Assembly: GCA_002914845.1 (NCBI GenBank)
Contig: JXTC01000011.1
Coordinates: 494,237 to 558,236, forward strand
From: Trema orientale
Taxonomy: Eukaryota; Streptophyta; Magnoliopsida; Rosales; Cannabaceae
Direction of reading: 5' to 3'
Length of the DNA stretch: 64,000 nucleotides
This document shows, piece by piece, positions 55,807-64,000 of the stretch. The notes under the pieces were generated by a model. That model was not told where the DNA came from and made no database searches. It saw only the letters and a list, made by a program, of their open reading frames with translations. The position numbers were made by a program, and so were the translations under genes. The stretch's first letter is position 1. The number at the start of each line of letters is the position of its first letter.

Positions 55807-58459
55807 ATGGACGATGTTAGGGCAAGCTCTGCTTGGGTTGCGAGTCGTTCTTCTCATGTCGTCGTCGACTCTTCAGGTTCGTTTTTCTTTTATTAACACA
55901 ACATTTCGAATTGAATACCACATTTTTCACGTTTTAAGTTTTAGGCGCTTTTATATGTATATTTATACATATTATATGTATATATATACGTGTAGGGATT
56001 GAGAAAGTGGTGCAGACAATTGATTCGATTCCGAAAGTGAAATGGGATTTTGAAGGGATTCACTATTTTGATAATGGGCCGCTCACCGTTCAGTACCTCT
56101 TGGTGTTGGATGCTTTGAATTTCTGCTTTTGGCCTGGTATGGATATGGTACCACTTTTATGGCTTTTGAGGATAGTGTAATATGTTGTTGTTGTTGTCGC
56201 ATATGTTTATGGGACCAACAGAAGAGATTATTCCCTTTCTTCACTTTATGTTAAGATATTAGTGCTTTGCATTGTAATACTAATTCTTAAGTTCGTGAAA
56301 TGATAACATCTGTTAAAGAAAGAGTATACATTAGCCTTATAAATATAAGGTTTTAGTTGATAGTTTAGCCCAGGAAGAGAAAAAGTGACCATGGTAGTAC
56401 TGCAACTCGTAAATTGTTCTAGTTCTATAGAAAATTTAAAAAGAAAATAATAATAATAATAAAGAGAGAGAGAGGATTATTGCTCTGGTTGATTGTAATT
56501 TGCAATTTCTGATTTTAAGCTTTCATGCTTGAGTGAACTGGTCCTTAGATTTCAAATTGAACGTGCACTTTTTTTTTCCCCCCTAAAGGAAATATGTATA
56601 TGTATTTCTACCCATTATTTCTGCAACTTAATTTCTGTGGTTTCTCCCCATCTATCTAGCTCTTATGTATTTATTTATTTATTATTACTATAATTGATTT
56701 TGCTTTCTATTGATTGTAATATTGTATTTCACAGACGCGGATTTGAATTATGATAATTTGGCCTTGGGACTGAAGGAAGCTCTTCAGAACGACAAGTCCG
56801 CTTTTGATGCAGATCGCTTGCAGAAGTACACGGGTACTAGTCCATCTTTGTTTATGAATGTATGCATATTGTCTCACATACATGATTGCTATTATGATTG
56901 ATCTCAAAAATCAATATTAACTTGTGTGATTTTCTTTCCCCGTTCAAAAACTGAGTCTATCCTGTTTCAACGAAACACAATCATACGAACTTTTGCATCT
57001 CTTAGATCGACATGTAGACTATTTCAGAGTATGTGTTTCCATTGATGTCTATTCGAATTAGTTTACATTCCCAATAAGATACTTCCAAAGGTCTTAACAA
57101 AAAGTGAAACATAGAAAAGGAGTTCAATGTTTAGAATGTTATAAACATTTTGTTTTTTCTTGACTCTTTCGTTGGTACTCTTTTAATCTCTGTGTTTGTT
57201 TCTAAGCACATGATGAGGTGATACTCTTTCTTAGATGTTGTAAATTGATGAACTATCTTCACTTTGCAAGGTCCTCAATTACGTGAGCTGTTAAAATGGC
57301 CTAGGCCACTTCCTTTAGAGGATGAACGAGTTCGCTTGCTGCATGAGGTGACATTTTTACTTTTACAATTACAAGACTCGAATTAATCATTCTTGTTTTC
57401 TATCTATATTTGCATACGAAGCATTGATAAGCTTCTAATGTTCTACTTTCTATTTGCAAGGTTGGATATGAACTGGAGAGGAGCTTTGGTGGCAAAGCAT
57501 CTAATCTTGTGGAGTCCTGTGGAAAGTCAGCTGTTAAGCTTGTAGCTCTTGTTGCTTGTCACTTTCCCGGTATCGTTGTTTAATTTCTTAAGAAGTTCTT
57601 TTGTGTCAGTTTCACGGAAGCTGGTATGTTGACTTTCTGTTATTATGTAGGCTTTCGTGACCACTCACTCTACAAAGGACGCCAGGTATTCTTGTACAAA
57701 AGAGCTCAGATATTTGTTGCAGATTTATGGGGTGCATTCCAGGGTCAAGTTTATGGAGAATTCAATGACATTGGCTCAATCACTATTATGGCAGACTATA
57801 TTGTACCAGCTGTTCTTCGACAGATTGGTGTGCTGAAATATAGTTCAATTCTTGCCAACAAAATTGAGGCTGATAGTGAAATAGGTCCTGGCAGTGAGGA
57901 GGAAGTTGAACTGAGAGCTTGCTCTATTCATGCCGTTGAGAAAATGAGGGAGTTAATCAGTGTAAAATCAGGGAATCAGGTATAGCTACAATCTTCTGTT
58001 ACCAGCAGACAAAATTTTCTCAATGCTGATTTTGATGCGAGTGTGTTATCTAAAGCTAGCTTATTGCCTTATTCTGACATGAGCTTGTTAATCGAAATTA
58101 GTTTATTTTGTAAAGAACTTGTTTCTTATTTTGATAAGAACCTGTTATTTCAAAGTGCTTCTTATCTTACGATTTCAAACAGGGCAATATGTGATTATGA
58201 ATTTATGATGGCATTAAGTGGTTGTAAATTTCTTTTTGGGTATCTCACGCATGATGCATTTCCTTTGCGCCTTTGTTCTATAGATCTTTCGTCTATCTCA
58301 GTTTTCTTCTCTTCCTCACTCTTATTGGTACTTTGTTTTTAACTTTAATTTATGGACTGTATTCAGGTACTCAGCGTGGAGCTAGACCTTTGGCTTTGGT
58401 CTTTCGGAATTCAGTTTCCGTCCCTGAAACACCACCGAACGCTGTCGATATATTACTGA
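55807..58459 (+). CDS. QNG1: Queuosine 5'-phosphate N-glycosylase/hydrolase (Q salvage protein, DUF2419)
   Basis: Exons: 55807-55876, 55996-56136, 56735-56833, 57271-57347, 57461-57569, 57651-57979 and 58367-58459, all GT-AG and in phase (918 nt, 305 aa). The protein is a single DUF2419/Q_salvage domain, like human C9orf64 (about 340 aa). Family blocks are WDFEGIHYFDNGPLTVQYLL (about 38-57), LDALNFCFWPD (about 60-70), LVALVACHFPGFRD (about 155-169) and, at about 206-220, IGSITIMADYIVP, whose Asp lies in the conserved A-D-Y box tied to catalysis. The chain ends with VELDLWLWSFG then SIYY. Known members release queuine base from queuosine 5'-monophosphate so that tRNA-guanine transglycosylase can reuse it at wobble G34. 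Plants cannot make queuine and depend on salvage. The gene converges on the formamidase gene; stop codons are about 390 bp apart. Confidence 0.92.
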
Positions 58460-58852
58460 ATGCACCATAACAGGGTGTCCTCCCTTCTTGCTACTTGTTC
58501 CCCAGTATTAGATAGGATAAAATTCGGCATAATTGTTAGAAAATATATTTTTTGGTTTTGGTGTTTGGCTAATAGCCGTTGAGTACCTACTAGTCATGTT
58601 GTCTTTCTCTTGAACTGCATGTTAGCCAATGGTTGAGATAGAATTCTTTTTGCACACAATAAATTATGTGGTCAGTCACTGGTACTTACTGATTGCTTGC
58701 TTAATCAAATAGAAGAGGCTAGCATTATTAGCAACAAGTCAGCACCACCTTTTATTTAGCATCAAGAAACTCAAATCCCAAGTTTTCATGGTAGATAAAT
58801 GCTGAATTTTTATGCTTTCTTCATTCAATGCCCTTGATGAGATTTAAGTGGT
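58460..58852. other. Convergent 3' flank of QNG1 and formamidase
   Basis: About 390 bp between two converging stop codons must hold both 3' untranslated regions and both polyadenylation regions. An AATAAA lies near 58659 on the + strand, about 200 bp past the QNG1 stop. Confidence 0.55.
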
Positions 58853-61800
58853 TTAGCTAGAGCCAGGGTTCTTTGTTGTGGGCAAATTTCCATCATAACT
58901 ACATTTCAGAACATCTGGTTTCCTCACTACCCGGGGCCCTACTGGCACCTTGCCGGCGGCTTTTGGACGAATGTCCTGAATATGCATACTCAACATTTAA
59001 AATATCATAATAAAAGGAAAAAGAAAAATAAGGAAAGCAAGATAAATATGTTTGGCATAGTATTACCAATTGTTACCTGATCAAATATAGCTGTTGGAAT
59101 TGCCAAGGTCGCCACGGCATTAGGGGCATCAACTATTCCAGAAATCCTCCCTTCACATGGGCAGCAAGACAAGAGAAGGTAGGCCTGAATTTTTGCCGAT
59201 ATATCAGTAACATAAGACATTGTATTTTACTGTTAGTATCATATGTGTTTATGTGATTCTTAAGAGGCATTATATATGTAAAACATGGTATATCAGTATT
59301 ACGGATTAGTAAGATAAAGGAGAGAGATGTCTATATACGGGAAACCTGTTCTTTGGAGTATCCAAATTTGTGGAGGTAGTCAATGGCATTGAGTACTGCA
59401 CGTTTGTAAGCCACAGTTGCATCAAGAAAGTGCTGCCTCCCGCTCTCATCGACACTTATACCCTCAAAGACCAGCCATTCTGAGAATCTTGGTTCGACGG
59501 GGCCTATCTCAAATATTGGGTTTACATGAAGAGCAGTTGGTCCCATTGGGGTAAGATACTCTTTCATACCACCCCTTATAATCTCACATCTGATAAGAAT
59601 ATTACAATTAATATTACCTTGGTGAACTGCATAGAATTTGTTTATTTAGGAAAAGAAAGGAGAAAAACAGAGACATGTATATATGTAATGTAGTCGAGAT
59701 TATCGTTAATTGAAAGAGAATAATTAAGATAGTAAATTATGGTGAACGAATGAAAACTCAAGGTCATCGATAGTAAATCTTGGAGATTTCGTTCTTCTGT
59801 ATTTCGGTCCCCGCATCATTTAAAACTAACTCAGTTTAAAATAACCCATTAATTTTTTTGTCAAAGACAGTATAACCATGACATTTGTAGTTTTTGTTGA
59901 GCAAAAGAGGCTTGTGTTTGCTCAAGTTCTTGAGTTAATTTTATGGAATCTAGTTTTGATACATTTCCAATGCTTATTCAAGTTAAGCTTAAATGATTAT
60001 AGAATTAAGAGAGATTAAGTATGAAATCTACTTGAGATCCAGAAAGCCACTCATCTCAATTGCCCCACAGAACGAGACTTCGCCATCACCCTGAGAAAAG
60101 TGCATGTCACCAGTACTGAGATTGGCTCCCTCCACGAATACAGGAAGGTATATCTTTGATCCTCTACTAAGGTTTTTTATGTCACAGTTCCCTCCATTTT
60201 CTCTTCCTGGTATCGTCCTTGCAGCCTCCCAAGCTATCTTCTCCCATTCAGGAGTGCCCTCTTTAAGCTATATATGCCAGAAAAAGAAGAAAAGGTTAAA
60301 AAAAAGATGTTTTGAGAAAATTTAGACTTGAACAGCTAGAAAGTTGGTTTAGTTTTGAACATGTCAGTTAATTGTTGTAGCAAACGGACTCTACTACATT
60401 ATTACATGAATTGAAAGTTTGCTTACGGTTAGCAGCTTCATGAGGTGTTCAACGAGCTGTACCTTTCCAAGGAGGCTACCTTTGGTAGTTGGTAAGTTGG
60501 CCAATGGTCGTTGATGTATAACTTTACACAGTTTCAAAGACTCAACTCCATTCTCAAGAAGCTGGCTCTCCCTTTCGTTCCAAATATTTAGGAGTTCCAT
60601 TGATGGAGCTGTTCCGATAATTCCCGGGTGAGGCAAACCCGGAAATCTTACTCCTGTTTATGCAGACATCACCATTAGAAAGTAGTTTTTTATGCAGACA
60701 TCACCATTAGAAAGTAGTTTTACATTGGGGTCAATTAATAGCCCAAGAGAAAACGAAAAATAGGTAGAGAAGTCACCTGGTATTTGAGGAGAGTAAGCAT
60801 ATATTCCTTCGAAATACCAAATAGCTTTGGTTGCAGCAGGAAAATGATCAGTGAGAAAGCCACCTCCATTTTCCCTATCAAATGTGGCAGTGTAACCCCA
60901 TTCATCTCCTGGGAGTGGACCCAAGTTGCAGATTTCAACCGCCAGAAGATCCCCTGGCTTGGCTGGAATCCCATCCTTGTCCAATATTCTTATTGGCCCA
61001 CTAAGATAATGAGCCTGCAAGGGGCCAATAGTGAAATCTCTAGTAATTTGTCATTTATGGTTAACCTTTTCATTGAATTACTCCTTTAAAGAAGTAACTC
61101 TGTGAATAATGAAGCAACTCCATGAAAGAAAGACTGATGTTTGTTTGTTTCAAAATTTGTCAATTATATTTTAGCTGTTTATATTTTAAGTATAGGTATA
61201 TATCTCTATTAAGAAAAAAAAAAGGTAGTTATATTTGATTATCAAGATACGCATGATTCAAATAAGAGAGTGTCGGTTTAAGTATTCTAACACACTCGAG
61301 TTGGCTTATAAATGTCATGTTCTCTCTTAGTCTATCTAAGGGAGTCTATGCATGTTCTCTGATTCTCTACAATATTCTTTACTCTTATAGTCTGTATAAT
61401 AATTCTCTCATCAATCTTCTCCTTATTCTCTGTCTCTGTATCATTGTTCTATTGAATTTTATTCGTACTATAGTCTATGTATTTGTTGATTTCTTATTTT
61501 CTTGCCAGGAATAGAAACTACGTGGTCTTGAGCTTTGAGAAAGATATATGGACACTTAGATAGCTCTTATGAGTATAGCCTCAATTTATTTAACTCCACT
61601 TTTTTCTTTGTCAAGGAATTTCAACACTCGCAAATGGTCATAGAACCTCTACAAATTCAAGTCTGGATTTTCCTACTTCTACAATGATTGTAGTATAAAT
61701 TACTTGATGTGAAATGTCCCCGATGAATCTAATGAGTTTACCAATAACAGGAAAAAGTCGCTGTCATCCTTTTTTTGTACAAATAATGTACTACTACAAT

Positions 61801-62174
61801 TTTATAGGCTAAAAAATGTTATCAAATAATATTTGCTAAAAGTAACATAACAGATAGAAAAACAATGTCATATAATTTATAATTTTTGCTCATCAAGTTT
61901 CACTTCTTTTTGTTTTAAGGCATTGGAAATCTCTTATACACAGAAATGTACTTACAGTTGAGAGGTCTAGGAATTTAATATCCAAGGCAGAGTTGTCATC
62001 TTTAATGTACCCACCTGTTGCATCAACCATCTCCACTCTAAATACCTCACCAGTTTTAACCTCGGCCACCGCCGGAATCTGAGGGTGCCAACGGTTGTGA
62101 AGCGGCAGTTTTTGCTTCCATGGCTCTATTTTTAAGTCCATAGGTACTACTAGTTTTGGAGTCAGGGGGGCCAT
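58853..62174 (-). CDS. Formamidase (FmdA/AmdA family)
   Basis: Seven minus-strand exons: 62174-61956, 61014-60777, 60653-60427, 60267-60032, 59589-59346, 59184-59077 and 58975-58853. All have GT-AG sites and matching phase (1,395 nt, 464 aa; family about 450). The protein opens MAPLTPKLVVPMDL and continues with LHNRWHPQIPAV, AHYLSGPIRILDKDG, DEWGYTATFDRENGGGF, GTAPSMELLNIWNERE, NGGNCDIKNL, GANLSTGDMHFSQGDGE, LLLSCCPCEGRISGIVDAPN and IFDQDIRPK, the acetamidase/formamidase signature set. The enzyme hydrolyses formamide to formate and ammonia. No targeting peptide is evident, so it is probably cytosolic. A TATATAT at 62258-62265 sits about 85 bp before the ATG. The residues before exon 4 (LVEHLMKLLT) may reflect a longer exon than in relatives. 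A paralogous first exon lies upstream. Confidence 0.93.
60660..60720. repeat. 33-bp tandem duplication in formamidase intron 2
   Basis: The phrase ATGCAGACATCACCATTAGA…AAGTAGTTTT occurs twice, at 60659 and 60692. On the transcript strand it lies immediately upstream of the exon 3 acceptor, so it forms the polypyrimidine/branch-point region of that intron. Confidence 0.85.
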
Positions 62175-62257
62175 TGGTCAAACTAGAGGAATATGGACTA
62201 AAATTGAGAACAGAGAGATTAGAGATGTTTGCTATACTCCTATTTGATATTTTGGGC

Positions 62258-62265
62258 ATATATAT
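62258..62265 (-). promoter_or_regulatory. TATA-like motif of the proximal formamidase start
   Basis: TATATAT on the minus strand, about 85 bp upstream of the ATG at 62174. It suggests that the proximal first exon has its own promoter rather than being only an internal exon. Confidence 0.45.
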
Positions 62266-62899
62266 GGCTAACTAAAGTGAGAGATGGGACTGGTTTATAT
62301 TTTAAGCTTGGGTCAAAACGAACCTCTTCACAACCCTTTAATTATAGGACAATCATGGGACATGTTACACAATCAAGGTTCAGACTTGAGGAACATTCTG
62401 TAGAGGTTATGCTAATTGGTGATATCATTTGATTACATTGGTTTTTCAAATGAAACCCCTGCATTGATCATATCGTTGATTTGTCCTTATTGTTGTCTTT
62501 ACTATATTTTTGTTACCATTTCTCTAGTAATCTGGAGGATAATTGTGCGGAGTTTGTTTTTTAATAAATTTTATTATGAAATTTATACATAAATTTGGCT
62601 AATTAGGATTCAAACTCTCCTCCCACGTATTCCCAAAAATCTTAGAGGAATCAATATTCTAACATAGGTGCATGGAATTTGTCAAATATTCTAACAATAG
62701 TAAGAAAATATTATAGTAGAAAATTGAAAAAGAAAAAATTATCCCAAAATAAGTGAAACAATCAATGACGGAATTATTTAAATGTAGTACTAAGACACTT
62801 AATTTAGATACATAAAGAGAGTAAATGTCTAAGCTAAAAATGAAAAAAATAAAAAAGAGCAAATGATATATGTAATATGAGTAATAACAAGAAACTTAC

Positions 62900-63121
62900 T
62901 ACGAAGGGTTCAGCATGTTTGATGTCGTCTGCAGTGTACTCCTTGGTAATACCGCCGCCACTAAAATCCATCATCTCCACCCTGAAAACCTCTCCGACCA
63001 CCGCCTCCGCCACGGGTGGTATGTCCGGGTGCCAGCGGTTGTGAAGAGGAACCTTCTGTTCACGTGGCTTCTTCTTCACATCTATTGGCACCACCAGTCT
63101 CGGACCATATTGAGGAGCCAT
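62900..63121 (-). CDS. Second, upstream formamidase first exon (partial gene or alternative exon)
   Basis: This is one 222-nt open exon starting MAPQYGPRLVVPIDV and ending HAEPFV, followed directly by a consensus donor GTAAGT at 62899. It aligns over its whole length with exon 1 of the downstream formamidase (shared LVVP, LHNRWHP, GEVFRVEM, DIK), yet differs at nearly half of the residues, so the copies are old. It ends in the same phase (0) as the proximal exon 1 and could splice to exon 2 at 61014, giving FV-AHYLSGP. No other formamidase exons lie between it and the proximal start. It is either an alternative first exon or the only remnant of a tandem gene. Confidence 0.72.
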
Positions 63122-64000
63122 GGCTATGGTCTAGCCAGTTAGCTGATCAGTCGAAAAGGTTTAAAAATACAGAGAGGATTTTCAAGAGTGACATAAAAGA
63201 ACTCACAGCTACAACTTTTGTTGATATTTCTAAGTTATAATGGGGGACTAATACTAGTACTTTTGGTTTGATTTCAAGATTTGGTGTCATATCAAGCAAT
63301 TTTTTAGGATTATCTTTAATTTAGAATTGTTTAAGTGGATAACCGGTTGACGGTCCCGCATTTTTTTTAAATATAAATATATATGCTACAATGTTGATTG
63401 CTTTAATTTGATTTTTTTGCACTTTGCGTGGTGTCATATTAGAAGAAAATCCATTTTTAAGAATTGTTTAAGTGGAGGATCAGTTAAGCAGTCCTTATTT
63501 AATGCGACGTACGAATCTTTTCTGTAATTTTTATTTCTGAATCATTAGTGTACTGATATTATGCGCACACACACACACATATATATATTTGCTTGAAGAT
63601 TAGTGTAATAATTGAATGGATCTGGCTAACATCCAATGAAGCAGTTTTGTCTTAAGTGGTGGGAGAAAAGCAAAGTTCAGCCCCTCGTTAAGGAATGATT
63701 CCTCTACCATGGTTATAGACATCAAATGCGTTGGTTTATCAACTGTGCACAGTAGCACTCTCGAAAAAAAATAAAAAACGAAAACTAAAAATCTGGCATA
63801 ATACGACACGAGACGATAACGAGTCGTGCCAAAGCACGACACAGACGCACTGCGGTGAAATTTCATATTGTATATACATAGTCAAATAATGTGGGTTAGA
63901 CCACATTCAATACAGCAGCCATTGTTGAAGGTGTGACACCAACCAAGGTGCCACCATTATTGACCCCCCCCCAAAAAAAAAAGAGGAAAAATGAGATGTA
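63122..64000. other. Upstream flank, non-coding
   Basis: No gene was recognised. A (CA)n/(TA)n run lies at about 63566-63588. A GC-richer patch near 63800-63850 repeats GACACGAGACGATAACGAG-like words without a coding frame I can support. A C/A run is near 63963-63981. Confidence 0.5.

Overview
This is a nuclear genomic window from a flowering plant, very probably a eudicot. Genes are split by GT-AG introns, intergenic DNA is AT-rich, and microsatellites, MITE-like elements and a decayed L1-type LINE are present. The species cannot be told from the sequence. I rebuilt five multi-exon genes by matching splice sites and reading phase. All coding lengths come out as whole codons.

Layout: (1) 1-6.7 kb is non-coding and repeat-bearing, with one clear MITE at 1150-1716. 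(2) 6.7-11.6 kb, + strand: an NPH3-type BTB protein of the NPY1/MAB4/ENP group, acting in auxin-dependent organogenesis; 4 coding exons, 631 aa. (3) 13.1-15.9 kb: a dead 5'-truncated LINE. (4) 19.06-20.78 kb, - strand: a HOOKLESS1-type GNAT acetyltransferase; 3 exons, 412 aa. (5) 21-42 kb has no intact gene. It holds a 1.95-kb CACTA-like element and a dense cluster of TIR elements, one of which carries a broken class III peroxidase fragment. (6) 42.84-48.14 kb, - strand: a plastid-type casein kinase 2 alpha subunit; 10 exons, 424 aa. (7) 48.2-55.7 kb is again MITE-rich and gene-free. (8) 55.8-58.46 kb, + strand: a queuosine-salvage N-glycosylase (QNG1/DUF2419); 7 exons, 305 aa. (9) 58.85-62.17 kb, - strand: a formamidase; 7 exons, 464 aa, converging on QNG1. 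A second, paralogous first exon sits upstream at 62.90-63.12 kb.

The genes do not form a pathway; they are ordinary neighbours on a plant chromosome. The unusual content is in the mobile DNA and the formamidase head: a Mutator-like family sharing GGGAAATTGA termini and 9-bp target duplications, one member of which appears to have captured peroxidase exons (Pack-MULE behaviour), and a formamidase body preceded by two splice-compatible first exons.
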